A stretch of DNA of 61,038 nucleotides from Eubacterium sp. GTDB lineage: Bacteria > Bacillota > Clostridia > Lachnospirales > Lachnospiraceae. The notes below the pieces were generated by a model. It did no database searches. It was not told the origin of the DNA and worked only from the letters and a program-made list of their open reading frames with translations. Positions 34,249 through 44,800 of this stretch are shown piece after piece. The DNA lies in the NCBI GenBank assembly GCA_017437905.1, contig JAFRWY010000067.1, positions 1 to 61,038 of the forward strand, in the 5' to 3' direction. The translations under genes and the position numbers were made by a program. Within the stretch, counting starts at the first letter, position 1. Every line of letters begins with the position of its first letter.

Positions 34249-35008
34249 GACCATTACATTTGCAAAAAGAAACTTTCTGGAAATGAGCCGCGATCCCTTA
34301 AGCTACATCTTCTGCGTGGCATTTCCCCTGGTGATGCTGGTGATCATGACACTCGTGAATGAGGGCATACCGAAGGAAGGGGTGTCCATCTTCCGGCTGG
34401 ATAATCTGACAGGCGGCGTTGTGATCTTCGGACAGACCTTTGTGATGCTGTTCACGGCCCTGAACGTAGCCACTGACAGAGGAGGATCCTTCCTGACCCG
34501 TCTCTTTGCATCCCCGATGAAGAGCAGCAACTTTACGAATGGATATATCCTTCCCATGCTGCTGATCGCGGAAGTGCAGATCGTTTGCACCGGAGTGGCA
34601 GCCCTTGTGATCTCCCTGATCCTGGGCCCCACCCTCAGTATCCCCGGAATCCTGCTGATGATGGTTACCTGCCTTCCCTCGGCCGTACTGTTTACAGCCA
34701 TCGGCTTCATCTTCGGAACGCTCTTTAATGAGAAATCCGCACCGGGCCTTTGCTCCGTGATCATTTCCCTCGGGTCCTTCATCGGAGGCATCTGGTTCGA
34801 CGCGGAAAAAACCGGCGGTGTTCTTTACACTATCTGCAAATGCACACCGTTCCTGTACTGCACCAAGGTTGCCCGGGCCACCATAAAGCTCGACTTTTCC
34901 CGGGAGGCATTTTTCCTTCCGCTGATCATCGTCATCGCATCCGCGGTGGTTCTGATGGGACTTGCGATTGTGGTGTTCAGAAGAAAGATGAAGGCAGATC
35001 TTTCATAA
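34241..35008 (+). CDS. ABC-2 type permease (system 2)
   Basis: 255 aa from the ATG at 34241, inside the ATPase gene's end (8-bp overlap). Six membrane helices are visible, with NFLEMSRDPLSYIFCVAFPL at the N-terminus and the conserved LFASPMKSSNF amphipathic region, as in drug/lipid ABC-2 exporters. With the upstream ATPase it makes a minimal exporter; a homodimeric permease is expected. The LytTR/DUF3021 pair follows. Confidence 0.9.
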   Translation: MNKTITFAKRNFLEMSRDPLSYIFCVAFPLVMLVIMTLVNEGIPKEGVSIFRLDNLTGGVVIFGQTFVMLFTALNVATDRGGSFLTRLFASPMKSSNFTNGYILPMLLIAEVQIVCTGVAALVISLILGPTLSIPGILLMMVTCLPSAVLFTAIGFIFGTLFNEKSAPGLCSVIISLGSFIGGIWFDAEKTGGVLYTICKCTPFLYCTKVARATIKLDFSREAFFLPLIIVIASAVVLMGLAIVVFRRKMKADLS

Positions 35009-35015
35009 TCCTATA

Positions 35016-35106
35016 TTGAAAACCGGGTGTGAAACCCCTATACTGTAGAATGACATTGTTCCTCAGAACCGTATGAGGCTGTAGAATGACACAAGGGGTT
35101 TCACAC
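35016..35106 (+). promoter_or_regulatory. LytTR gene promoter with long dyad and direct repeats
   Basis: TTGAAA (35016-35021), a 17-bp spacer and TATACT (35039-35044). GTGTGAAACCCCT (35027-35039) in the spacer is the exact inverse of AGGGGTTTCACAC (35094-35106) next to the start codon. Between them CTGTAGAATGACA occurs twice (35043-35055 and 35079-35091), with a CCTCA/TGAGG hairpin. Binding of the LytTR protein to these sites is inferred. Confidence 0.6.
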
Positions 35107-35107
35107 T

Positions 35108-35566
35108 ATGCTTATAAAGACGAACATAAACGACCGCTATAAGGAAACAGAACTCCACGTCTGCAAGGATACCATGGACGAGGAGGTGAAGCAGATCCTC
35201 GGCGAGCTTCACGCCATGTATGACCCTTCCGTCGCAGGTACCGATGAGCGGGGCAACCGCTGCATGATCCAGCCGGCGGATATCGTCACATTTTACGCCG
35301 AAAAACAGAAAGTCTTCGCAAAGGATAATGAAAAGACCTACACCATCCCGCGAACCCTGTCGGATCTGGAGAAGGAACTGGAATCCTACGGGTTTGTCCG
35401 GATCTCCAAATCCGAGATCGTAAACCTTCGGAAGATCAAAAGCCTGGACATGAGCTTCACCGGCACCATCCGTGTGATCATGAAGAACGGCTATGAAACC
35501 TATACATCCAGAAGAAACGTGGCAAAGCTGAAGGAACTGCTGCAGAAGGGAGGAGAGAAGCGATGA
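35108..35566 (+). CDS. LytTR DNA-binding regulator
   Basis: 152 aa with no receiver domain. The C-terminal ~95 residues are a LytTR domain (DIVTFYAEKQKVFAK, YGFVRISKSEIVNLRKIKSL, YTSRRNVAKLKELL). The N-terminal ~55 residues are a short helical segment (EVKQILGELHAMYD) typical of LytTR proteins paired with DUF3021 membrane partners. The gene overlaps the DUF3021 gene by 4 bp. The ribosome-binding AAGGGG lies in one arm of a dyad that spans the promoter, so autoregulation is likely. The upstream ABC exporter is a probable target. Confidence 0.9.
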   Translation: MLIKTNINDRYKETELHVCKDTMDEEVKQILGELHAMYDPSVAGTDERGNRCMIQPADIVTFYAEKQKVFAKDNEKTYTIPRTLSDLEKELESYGFVRISKSEIVNLRKIKSLDMSFTGTIRVIMKNGYETYTSRRNVAKLKELLQKGGEKR

Positions 35567-36048
35567 AAGACACAACCAAAGATTTTCTAAAACAGACGCT
35601 GAAGCGCGGAGCCGTCAGCTTCTCCATCTCCGCCATTATCGGCCTTCTGATCAATCTGGTCATCGACCTTTGCGTGAATGCCGCAGGAAATGAAGGCTTC
35701 ATGTCCATGTCACCGGAAGCACGGGCCCTGTTCCCGACCCCGGCCATTGCAGCCTATGTAAATGTGCTGCTGTATGGGGCCATCGGAGCCACATTTGCCA
35801 TGATGACCTTCCTGTTTGAGATCGACAGGCTCGGCTTTGTCATCCAGAGCATTCTCTACTTCGTGCTGACCAGCCTGGTGCTGGTGGGGATCACGATCCT
35901 GCTCTGGCAGCTGCACCGTCATCCGAAGGCCCTGATCCCGACCCTGGCGGGCTATGCAGTGACCTACTTTATCATGTTTACCGTGGAATATAAGGAATTA
36001 AAGAAAAACATCCGGGAGATCAACCGGGAACTGGACGAGAGTGCCTGA
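35563..36048 (+). CDS. DUF3021 membrane protein
   Basis: 161 aa, four predicted membrane helices (ISAIIGLLINLVIDLCV, YVNVLLYGAIGATFAMM, ILYFVLTSLVLVGITILL, LAGYAVTYFIMFTV), the standard DUF3021 plan. The start ATG at 35563 overlaps the LytTR stop (ATGA) and follows GGAGAG. In known LytTR-DUF3021 pairs the membrane protein holds or modulates the regulator; the same is inferred here. Confidence 0.9.
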   Translation: MKDTTKDFLKQTLKRGAVSFSISAIIGLLINLVIDLCVNAAGNEGFMSMSPEARALFPTPAIAAYVNVLLYGAIGATFAMMTFLFEIDRLGFVIQSILYFVLTSLVLVGITILLWQLHRHPKALIPTLAGYAVTYFIMFTVEYKELKKNIREINRELDESA

Positions 36049-36172
36049 CCGGATCCGGGTGTGTGACTGAAACGAATTCTGTTTTTTTCGAAAATGTCAC
36101 TTTCCTGTCACTTTGGGATGCTATAAATGCATGCGGATAATAAAAAAGTGATTAGAAAAAACGGGAGTGAAC

Positions 36173-37054
36173 ATGAGAAAACAGATGAGAATGATGAAAC
36201 ACGGAAAGAAGATCATGGCGGCAGGGCTTTTGGTCGGAGCGATGCTCCTGGTGGGCTGCGGCAACAAAGCCTCCGTGAATATGACGGATGAAAGGTCTGC
36301 TTCCAAAGTGGATCTGGTGGAGCCGGCAACACGGAATCAGGAAATGGTGGCCCTTACGCCGGAGACGGAGTCCGATGCGGACCGTACCCTTGTTACATCG
36401 AACAAAAAATATCTGACGCTGATCAACCGGGAGAATCCGATTCCCGCAGACTGGAAGGATCAGGTGACATTTGATGAGACCATTGATGTGGACGGATCGG
36501 AGGCTCTGGTGGAGGAGGAGACCCTCCGGGCTTACGGGGAGCTTCGCGAAGCGTTGGCAGAGGAAGGTATCCTGATCGGAATCTGCTCGGCTTACCGGAG
36601 TGAGGAATATCAGCAGTATCTGATCGATACATATACCGCACATTTTGGCGCGTCCTATGTGCAGCAGTACGTGGCGCCGGTGGGATGTTCCGAGCATCAT
36701 TCGGGACTGGCCCTCGATCTGTCCATCCTTCAGGAGGATTTTGTGGAATCCCTGGAGGAGTATGATGACCCGGAGCTGACGGACTTCAGGGATTCCTTTG
36801 CGGAGGAAGCATATCTGGCGGAACAGGAGGCAAAGCAGGCAGAACTTCGGGAACAGTATGGGGACGAAGATACCTGGACCAGGATCCACAACAAACTGGC
36901 GGATCACGGTTTTATCCTTCGGTATCCGGAGGGAAAGGAAGACATTACCGGTTATCATGCCGAGGAGTGGCACATCCGCTATGTGGGAGATCCGGAGACA
37001 GCGCATGAGATCATGGACGGAGGACTGACTCTGGAGGAGTACCTGGGACAGTGA
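36173..37054 (+). CDS. VanY-type D-Ala-D-Ala carboxypeptidase lipoprotein (M15)
   Basis: 293 aa from the ATG at 36173 with GGGAG 5 bp before; GTG at 36167 is an alternative. A lipoprotein signal ends LLVGC. The M15B zinc peptidase motifs are clear: SAYRSEEYQ, CSEHHSGLALDL (zinc His and Asp) and EEWHIRYVG (zinc His and catalytic Glu region). It trims peptidoglycan stem peptides outside the membrane. The direct repeat GTCACTTT-cct-GTCACTTT lies upstream (36096-36114) near a TATAAA, possibly regulatory. The radical SAM gene begins 1 bp after its stop. Confidence 0.9.
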   Translation: MRKQMRMMKHGKKIMAAGLLVGAMLLVGCGNKASVNMTDERSASKVDLVEPATRNQEMVALTPETESDADRTLVTSNKKYLTLINRENPIPADWKDQVTFDETIDVDGSEALVEEETLRAYGELREALAEEGILIGICSAYRSEEYQQYLIDTYTAHFGASYVQQYVAPVGCSEHHSGLALDLSILQEDFVESLEEYDDPELTDFRDSFAEEAYLAEQEAKQAELREQYGDEDTWTRIHNKLADHGFILRYPEGKEDITGYHAEEWHIRYVGDPETAHEIMDGGLTLEEYLGQ

Positions 37055-37055
37055 G

Positions 37056-38066
37056 ATGAGCAACTGCCCGGAGCCGGAAATGATCTTCGGAAAGGCAGTT
37101 ATGGAAAATCAATATGAGGCATGCCGTCTCTGTCCGAGACAGTGCGGCATCAACCGGACAGTGCAAAAAGGAGCCTGCAGCGTAGGAGATACGTTGCGGG
37201 CTTCTCGTGCTGCACTGCATTTCTGGGAAGAACCCTGCATCTCCGGAACCCGGGGGTCGGGAACGGTCTTTTTCTCAGGCTGTACCCTTCGCTGCGTGTA
37301 CTGCCAGAATTATGCCATCAGTCATGCCGCCGCCGGACAGGAGATCACTCCCGGGCGGCTGACGGAGATCTTCTTCGAACTGGAGGAGCAGGGGGCGAAC
37401 AATATCAATCTGGTGACGGCGGATCATTTCCTTCCCACCATTGCCGGATCCATCGAAGCCGCAAAGCAGGGCGGCCTCCGGATCCCGGTTCTTCTTAATA
37501 CATCTTCCTATATCGGAGTGGAGATCCTGAAACGGATGGAGGGGCTGATCGATATCTATCTTCCGGATTTCAAATATATCCGGGAAGCGGACGCGGTGCG
37601 TTACAGCCGTGCCCCGGGATATCCGGAGGCGGCAAAGGCGGCCATCGCGGAAATGGTCCGCCAGCAGCCGGAGTGCGCATTTGTCCGGGAGAGCGACCGG
37701 AGGGAAACCGTCTGGAAGGGGGAGGAGGCCGGTACTGACGGGGAGGTACCTGTCCTTACCCATGGTGTGGTGGTCCGGCATCTGCTGCTGCCGGGACTTC
37801 TGATCCAGTCGAAGCTGATCCTCCGGTATCTCTACGAAACCTACGGGGACCGGATTTTCCTCAGTCTGATGAGCCAGTACACGCCGGACCATGAACGCCT
37901 GGCGAAGAAGTATCCGGAGATCGACCGGTGCGTGACCGGGCGGGAATACCGGAGTCTGGTGGATTATGCGGCCGGGCTGGGAGTGACCCGGGGTTTTGTT
38001 CAGGAGGGCGATGTGGCGAAGGAAAGCTTCATCCCTCTCTTTGACGGGAGCGGGATCGGGAAATGA
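37056..38066 (+). CDS. Radical SAM protein, PflA-like (COG1313 type)
   Basis: 336 aa. The radical SAM cluster motif is CTLRCVYCQNY. It is preceded by CRLCPRQCGINR, a Cys-rich N-terminal segment typical of uncharacterised pyruvate-formate-lyase-activase-like proteins. The barrel strands include INLVTADHFLPT and LIDIYLPDFKYI. It starts 1 bp after the VanY-like gene, so it is translationally coupled. No glycyl-radical enzyme is nearby, so the substrate is open. Confidence 0.88.
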   Translation: MSNCPEPEMIFGKAVMENQYEACRLCPRQCGINRTVQKGACSVGDTLRASRAALHFWEEPCISGTRGSGTVFFSGCTLRCVYCQNYAISHAAAGQEITPGRLTEIFFELEEQGANNINLVTADHFLPTIAGSIEAAKQGGLRIPVLLNTSSYIGVEILKRMEGLIDIYLPDFKYIREADAVRYSRAPGYPEAAKAAIAEMVRQQPECAFVRESDRRETVWKGEEAGTDGEVPVLTHGVVVRHLLLPGLLIQSKLILRYLYETYGDRIFLSLMSQYTPDHERLAKKYPEIDRCVTGREYRSLVDYAAGLGVTRGFVQEGDVAKESFIPLFDGSGIGK

Positions 38067-38079
38067 TGATGGCTCTGCC

Positions 38080-38109
38080 TTGACAGAATGCGGGGAAAGA
38101 GACTATCAT
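38080..38109 (+). promoter_or_regulatory. Promoter of the two-component system
   Basis: TTGACA (38080-38085), an 18-bp spacer and TATCAT (38104-38109). A GC-rich hairpin (GCCCCC/GGGGGC near 38166-38190) lies in the 110-nt leader. Confidence 0.65.
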
Positions 38110-38229
38110 TTAAACATATAAACACCCGGACAGGCGTAAGGGATACGCATAAGCATCCTGCGCCGTGCCCCCGGCAGAGCGTGGGGGCGGCACATGCACC
38201 GGGGGGAGCAGGAGTAAGGAAGAACATTC

Positions 38230-38853
38230 ATGAAGATCGTGATCGTAGATGATGACAGCCTGGTGGCGGTCTCTCTGAAAACAATTATAGAAGCAGGCGG
38301 GGATGCGGAGGTCCTGGCAACCGGCCACAGCGGAGCAGAGGCTGTGGAGCTGTACCGTACCCATCACCCGGATATTCTTCTCATGGATATCCGCATGGAA
38401 GGGATGACAGGTCTGGAGGCCGGACGGACGATCCTTACGGAGGATCCGGCAGCACGGATCCTTTTTCTGACGACGTTCAATGATGACGAATACATCCGTA
38501 CGGCGCTGGCCATCGGTGCCAGAGGCTATATCATAAAGCAGGATTTTGACGGGATCCTTCCGGCGCTACGGGCGGTACAGGAGGGACAGACGGTCTTCGG
38601 AGATCAGGTGGTGGACCGGCTGCCGGAGATGCTGTCACCGAAGAAGCAGGGCTTCGATTATGAGGCCTATGACCTGACGGAGCAGGAAGCCCAGATCGTG
38701 GAATGCGTGGCGGAGGGACTTTCCAACCGGGAGATCGCGGAACGGCTCTTTCTGTCGGAAGGAACCGTGCGGAATTATATCAGTTCCATTCTCGGGAAAC
38801 TGGATCTTCGTGACCGGACAAATCTGGCCATTTTCTATTATAAGCATTCGTGA
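38230..38853 (+). CDS. NarL/LuxR-family response regulator
   Basis: 207 aa. Receiver domain: VIVDDDSLV (acidic pocket), LLMDIRMEG with the phosphoacceptor Asp near residue 54, and the K of YIIKQDFDG. The C-terminal LuxR-type helix-turn-helix is LTEQEAQIVECVAEGLSNRE then GTVRNYISSIL. It lies 59 bp before a HisKA_3 kinase, its cognate partner. Targets are not evident. Confidence 0.93.
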   Translation: MKIVIVDDDSLVAVSLKTIIEAGGDAEVLATGHSGAEAVELYRTHHPDILLMDIRMEGMTGLEAGRTILTEDPAARILFLTTFNDDEYIRTALAIGARGYIIKQDFDGILPALRAVQEGQTVFGDQVVDRLPEMLSPKKQGFDYEAYDLTEQEAQIVECVAEGLSNREIAERLFLSEGTVRNYISSILGKLDLRDRTNLAIFYYKHS

Positions 38854-38912
38854 CAGGGGATCCGGTACCGGCCGGAGAAGCTGTCACCTGATTTCGGAGG
38901 GATTCACCTTAC

Positions 38913-40133
38913 ATGGATCGGGCCATCGACAAGTTCATACTGTATGCCAGTACCGTGTATGTTCTGGCCCTTACCCTTGGCGATGAGCTTCGTCCGTTTC
39001 TGATCTATGTGACGCTGGCGGGTACGGCAGCATTGCTATGGCTGATCCCGTCGGATCAAAAAGGTGACGCATCGCTGCCGGGAAACGATACCGGGGATCC
39101 GGGGGCACCCATGGGACGGAGCCGGCGGATCTGGATCGCATGTATCCTGCTGGATCTTTCGGCCGGAATGCTCTTCTTTCTGCCGGGACTGCTGGGGCTG
39201 CTTCCCCTGCTGGTCTATGATCTCCTCATATGCAGGCACTGGACCGGACTGGTAATCCCGGGGATCGTCCTGGTCAATGATCTGTACCTCCTGATCAGCG
39301 GGAAGGGAACCGGTCATGCGGATTCCGCTGTTCGTATGATCCCCTCCGGATCCGTAACGGCGATCATCCTGTTCCTTCTGGTTCTTGCGGTATGGCTCTG
39401 CCGGAAGACGGTGCAGGCGGATTCCGACCGAAAGCGGGTCAAGCAATTAAGAGACGATGCGGCGGAGAACCAGCAGACCCTGTCCAGGCAGAATGAAGCG
39501 CTGCTGGAAGCCAGGGATAGTGAGGTGATGACTGCGCAGCTGGCGGAACGGAACCGGATCGCACGGGAGATCCATGATAATGTGGGGCACACCCTGTCCC
39601 GGGCACTCCTGCAGGTGGGTGCGCTGCTGGCGATCCATAAGGAGGAACCGGTACATAGTCAGTTGTCCGGCGTCCGGGAGACACTGGACAGCGCCATGAC
39701 CAATATCCGTACCAGTGTACATGATCTTCATGACTCCTCCGTTGATCTGGAGGGAACGGTCCGCCAGATGACGGAGCCATTGCAGGACGCATTTTCGGTG
39801 CGGGTGGAGATCGATATATCCAAAGACATGCCCCGGGAGAAGAAGTACGGAATGATCGGTATCCTCCGGGAGGCTATCTCGAATATTCTGCGGCACAGCA
39901 GGAATGACACCGTCATGATCTCCATATTGGAGCATCCGGGCTTCTATCAGATGGTGGTCCACGACTATCTGTCCGAAGGGGGAAAGCGAAGATCCGCTCC
40001 GGTAACCGGAAAGGAATCCGCAACGCCGGGCATCGGACTTACAAATATCGAAGCACGTGCCCGCAGTATGGGAGGATCCGTCCGGATCACGGAGGATGAG
40101 GGCTTCCGGGTATTCTTAAGCATACCGAAGTAA
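38913..40133 (+). CDS. Sensor histidine kinase, NarL-partner type (HisKA_3)
   Basis: 406 aa. About four or five membrane helices fill the first ~170 residues with no sizeable extracellular domain. A coiled-coil linker follows. The phosphoacceptor His is in NRIAREIHDNVGHTLSRAL, and the ATPase domain has ILREAISNILRHSR (N box) and TPGIGLTNIEARA (G box). The membrane-embedded sensor suggests an envelope or lipid-phase signal, as in DesK-like kinases (inference). Confidence 0.92.
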   Translation: MDRAIDKFILYASTVYVLALTLGDELRPFLIYVTLAGTAALLWLIPSDQKGDASLPGNDTGDPGAPMGRSRRIWIACILLDLSAGMLFFLPGLLGLLPLLVYDLLICRHWTGLVIPGIVLVNDLYLLISGKGTGHADSAVRMIPSGSVTAIILFLLVLAVWLCRKTVQADSDRKRVKQLRDDAAENQQTLSRQNEALLEARDSEVMTAQLAERNRIAREIHDNVGHTLSRALLQVGALLAIHKEEPVHSQLSGVRETLDSAMTNIRTSVHDLHDSSVDLEGTVRQMTEPLQDAFSVRVEIDISKDMPREKKYGMIGILREAISNILRHSRNDTVMISILEHPGFYQMVVHDYLSEGGKRRSAPVTGKESATPGIGLTNIEARARSMGGSVRITEDEGFRVFLSIPK

Positions 40134-40206
40134 GCGCGGGAAAAGGACCTGCTCCCGCTGATGATACAGCATACATGAACGGACACAGAAAAGAGAGGAA
40201 ATCCGT

Positions 40207-41718
40207 ATGAAACTGCATGAACTGCTGAAATACAATGATATCGTGATCCAGTGCCATGACAATCCGGATGCGGATGCGCTGGCTTCCGGCTACGCGCTCT
40301 GGTGGTATTTTACGAAGATGGGGAAGTCTCCGAATTTTATCTACCGGGGCCGCAGCGAGATACAGAAGAGCAATCTTAAGATCATGATGGAACGACTGGA
40401 TGTTCCGGTTTCCTATGAACCGGATTATATGATGCTGCCGGAACTGCTGGTTACGGTGGATTGTCAGTACGGTCAGAGAAATGTGACGCGGACCGAAGCG
40501 GAAACCGTGGCGGTGATCGATCATCACCAGGTGACCGGCGAACTGCCGGAGCTGAGCGAGGTCCGGAGCGGGATGGGAAGCTGCTCCACCATTATCTGGG
40601 ACATGATCCGTGAGGAGGGACTGTCCGTGGATGAGGACAGAAACCTTTCCACAGCCCTGTACTATGGGCTTTTTACGGATACGAACCGCCTGTCGGAGGT
40701 GTCCCATCCTCTGGACCGGGACATGCGGGACAGCCTGCAGGTGAGCCGCAGCGTGATTACGGAAATGAGCAATTCCAACATTTCCCTGGAGGAGCTGACC
40801 ATCACCGGAAATGCCATAACGGGATATGAATACCATGAGGACAACCGGTATGTGATCCTTCGCACGGAACCCTGTGATCCGAATATCCTGGGGGTGATCA
40901 GTGATTTCGTCATGGAGACGGAGGGCATCGATGCAAGCCTGGCATACTATGTCAGTCCCTTTGAAGTGAAGCTGTCCGTACGGAGCTGTGTCAAGGAGGT
41001 TCATGCGGACGAACTGGCGGCCTTTCTGACAGACGGGATCGGCGGTGGCGGCGGACATATCCTGAAGGCCGGCGGAAGCATCCGTCCGGACCGGATGGAG
41101 GAACTGGCGCTTCCCGGGGAGGATATCTTCGCACTGGCGGACCGGGTTCTGATGGAGCGGATGGAGACGTATTTCTCCCTGTACGAGGTGATGTACGCAA
41201 AGGATACGACACTTTCACCGGAGGGGCTCCGGCTCTACGAGAAGCAGCCCCAGGAACTGGGCTGCGCGAAGCTTACGGATCTTTTCCCGCTGGGAACCTC
41301 CGTGGCGATCCGGACCCTGGAGGGAGATGTGGACGTAGTGATAAAGGAGGATCTCTACCTGATGATCGGTATCGAAGGAGAGGTCTATCCGATCCGGGAG
41401 GAGAAGCTGAGGAAGAGCTATACCATGACGGGAAAACCCTACAGTCGTGTCTTCGACTACGATCCCAGTGTGACGGATACCACCACCAAGGAGCGGAAGA
41501 ATGTCATGGAATGTGCCAGGGGCGTGATCAGCTCCGGCGGAAGCAGGATCCTGGCAAAACCCCTGAACCGGTATGTAAAGCTTTTTACCGCATGGGACGA
41601 GGAGAAGTATTATTCCGGGAATCCGGGAGATTATATCGCATGCCGGGAGGACGATCCGCATGATATCTATATCATACGGAACCGGCTGTTTGATAAGCTG
41701 TATAAAGAGATCGTTTAG
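40207..41718 (+). CDS. DHH-family phosphoesterase
   Basis: 503 aa. DHH motifs: HDNPDADALASG, VTVDCQYGQ, AVIDHHQVTG and LYYGLFTDT. GIGGGGGHILKAGGSI is the DHHA1 substrate loop. So residues 1-325 are an NrnA/nanoRNase-like phosphoesterase. The C-terminal ~170 residues (FPLGTSVAIRTLEGDVDVV) are an extra domain not usual in NrnA and unknown to me. Substrates could be short oligonucleotides, pAp or cyclic dinucleotide products. A diguanylate cyclase occurs 10 kb away, but no link is shown. Confidence 0.85.
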   Translation: MKLHELLKYNDIVIQCHDNPDADALASGYALWWYFTKMGKSPNFIYRGRSEIQKSNLKIMMERLDVPVSYEPDYMMLPELLVTVDCQYGQRNVTRTEAETVAVIDHHQVTGELPELSEVRSGMGSCSTIIWDMIREEGLSVDEDRNLSTALYYGLFTDTNRLSEVSHPLDRDMRDSLQVSRSVITEMSNSNISLEELTITGNAITGYEYHEDNRYVILRTEPCDPNILGVISDFVMETEGIDASLAYYVSPFEVKLSVRSCVKEVHADELAAFLTDGIGGGGGHILKAGGSIRPDRMEELALPGEDIFALADRVLMERMETYFSLYEVMYAKDTTLSPEGLRLYEKQPQELGCAKLTDLFPLGTSVAIRTLEGDVDVVIKEDLYLMIGIEGEVYPIREEKLRKSYTMTGKPYSRVFDYDPSVTDTTTKERKNVMECARGVISSGGSRILAKPLNRYVKLFTAWDEEKYYSGNPGDYIACREDDPHDIYIIRNRLFDKLYKEIV

Positions 41719-41738
41719 ATATATCCGCATAAAGGAAC

Positions 41739-41785
41739 AGAGGTCCGGGTCTGCGAAGGCGTTCGCAGCCGGACCTCTGTTTTTA
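41739..41785 (+). terminator. Terminator after the DHH phosphoesterase
   Basis: AGAGGTCCGGGTCTGCGAA (41739-41757) pairs with TTCGCAG and CCGGACCTCT (to 41778), then GTTTTT. It lies between convergent genes. Confidence 0.85.
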
Positions 41786-41803
41786 CTTGCTTTTTTCTTT
41801 TCT

Positions 41804-44800
41804 TTACGGGGTGTCGTACAGACCGTACTCCGACTTTTCTTCGTCCGACATTTCCGCACCCTGAAGGTAATCCCTGGCTTTTTTGATGAGCTCGTCCGTA
41901 GTGTAGTGCCTGAAGTAGCCGATGGTGAAGGAAGAGGACGGGCGGGAGTAGGAGTAGATCCGGTCGGTAGGTGCATGATGTCCCATGCAGGTTTTAATGA
42001 AGGTCTCTTCGTACCAGGTGTCTGTCTCGATGATTCCGAGGGTGTCATCGACCTGTACATACATCAACTTGTTTTCCCGGTCAAATGTGAATTCCGTTCC
42101 CGGCTCCGTGCTGGTCGGAAGGGTCATTTCGGTCTTTCCGAGAAGGGTGCCGGTGGCTGCATCGTAGCGGTAGAGACTGCCGCTGGAATAGACCACCAGC
42201 AGCTGGGTCGGATCATCCTTCTCCCCGGTGTTATAGAAGGTGAACCCGTAGGGTTCCACCGGACAGGGGATCGTGATGCTTTCACTTCCATCCAGTTTGG
42301 TCAGCCGGATGCTCTTTTTATCGGAGACGGCAAACTGCTGATCCGGCAGGTTAAAAGCCATCATCTTTTCTTCCCAGTCTTCGGGCAGGGTCAGGTACTT
42401 TGTCGGGGCACCGTCCAGAGAAACGATCACGCTTTCCTTACTCGCAGTTATGTAAACCGAATTGATGAAGGGAAGTACAATGGGCGGCTTCCGGACGGAG
42501 ATAACATCCATATCATCACTGATCTTGTAGGAAGCGGTCTCTCCGGTGGAAAGATCATAGGTATACAACTGGTACCGGAACTCTTCTCCGTGGGCACAGT
42601 AGTAAAGCTTTCCGTCGGACAGTGTGCAGAAGTTACCGGCCACATATTCTTCTTCCGCGATATCGATGGTTTTGGTCTCTCCGGTGGAAAGATCCAGATC
42701 CATGATCCGGTAACCCTGCAGCCCCGGAACATATCCGATATAAAAATGTGAGCCCGAGGTTCCGAGGAGTGAGATCTTGTCGGAATTGGTCATTCCGTCA
42801 TCGGTCAGGGGAATCTGATACTGAAGCTTTCCTTCCCGGGGGTCGATGATGGTAAGGATCTCGATGTCTTCGTCATCTGCGGGTGCTTCCCCCGGATAAT
42901 TCTTTGCCGACTCGTTGGAGATAACGGCAAAGACCTTGTCATCCATATAACTTCGCTCCAGTGTTTTCATTTCCTTTCCGGCTTCCAGTTCCGTCCATTC
43001 CTCATCATGCATTTCCATGCCGTAATGAAGGATCTCCGGAGTATTGGAACGATGAACGAAGAATCCGATGCCGCTTTTGAAGAAGACGTCATCCGCGTCA
43101 TCCGCAAAGTAGGGAGTGGACTGGACCGTATCCGTTGATACGGGGAACACAAGATTTCCGCTTTCCGTAACAAAGAAGGGCCATCCGTCACCGTCCGGAT
43201 CCTGTACAAGTACGATGGAATCGTTGGTATTGAACCCCGCAACCAGGGATCCGTCCGCAATATGGATGATATCCGCCTGATTTGCATGATAGTAACATAC
43301 GGCTTCATTTTTCGGAAGAGAGACAAAACCGTTCTTCCGCATAACATTGTTGCTGGTGAAGTCATAATTCCAAAGCTCGTTCAGGGTCTTCGGATCATAA
43401 CAACGGACTGCCACGTGGTCGGTCCGGAGACGGGTAACACCGTCCATGACACCGCTGGAGTTGAAGGTCTCCGCCGGAGTGGACAGGATCAGATGGGAAT
43501 CATCTCCCCAGATCACATCGGTGATGTAACTGAGATCCTTCAGGTGGTGTGTGGTATTGGACGGTATCTCATAGACCAGAAGCATGTGGGATGCAAAACC
43601 CACCAGAGAGGTCAGTGCGATCCTTTTCTCATCCGGCGACAAACGGATCTGAGCGATGTCAAGGGATTCTCCGTCCAGTTCCTTCGGCAGCTGGTAGGTC
43701 GTCATGACGGAACCGTCGGAAAGACGCAGGCGGAGCAGCCGGCTGTCCGAGGTTGCCAGAAGGATACTGTTGTCGGAGAAGACCGGGATATAGTCGCTCG
43801 AAAAATAATATCCGTCTGCATTCAGAACCCATGCTTCGGAGCCGTCCTGGATCCGGTAGACAAAGGCTTTGTCACTCATCAGGACCAGCATCTTTCCGTC
43901 CGGAAGGAATTGAACGGTATTCACCATGCCCATGAAATTCTGGGACAGGATGGTTTCATGGGTCGTGGTGTTCCACAGGGTGACATTACCGCCTTTATCC
44001 CATGCCACCAGCTCATGGCCGGTGGAGGAAAGAGCGCAGTCTCCCTTCCGGATATAGTCGTGGGAACGGTAATTCCAGTTTGTATGGATTCCGTATCCGT
44101 AGCGGGTGATATATGCGAGGGTAGAGTCCGACAGGGCGCGGATGGACTGGGGCGTGACGGGACGCGAATCATTTTCGTCCTTTGGCATGGATTCCAATGC
44201 CAGCTGCAGTGCCAGGATCCGTTGCTCGTTCTCCAGGGAATATAAGGATTCATTTGCAAGATAGATGGACTGGTTCCGAAGTGAGGACTGAAGGTTCTCC
44301 TGAATCCTGTTCCTGCTGTACAGAAGATAACCGACGAATCCCAAAACGACTGCAAGCAGCGCGGAGAAAATGATGGAGAGACGGCGGACCTTGTATGCAC
44401 GCCGGCGGTTCATCAGTTCATCATAGGAACAGCCCAGCAGCTTGGAAGCAAGTCTGGGAAGCTCCTCCTTCTTTGCTTTCTTCCGCGGCAGGCGGTAGTC
44501 ACAGGAGAGGGGCTCCAGGGGAACCCGGATCGTATAAGTATTTCCGTTGATATTCTCGTAGGTGCGGTCCTCGTATTTCAGAAGTTCGGGGATCACTTCC
44601 TCCGGTTCACCGTCCACCAGAACCGTTGTGATCTGGTTGCGGGTATGATTCTTAAGGAAGGTCTGGATCTCCCTGGGAACCCAGAGAGACTGGCTGGTGG
44701 CGGTGGAGCAGATCACGATCAGGTGATCCGCATGCTCCAGGGCATAGGTAATCTCCGAGGACAGATCACTGGCTGCCCCCAGTTCATCCTTATCCAGAAA

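Noticed and set aside
38110-38229. Riboswitch in the two-component-system leader
   Set aside because: The leader has GC-rich hairpins, but I could not match any riboswitch core or find exclusive alternative folds.
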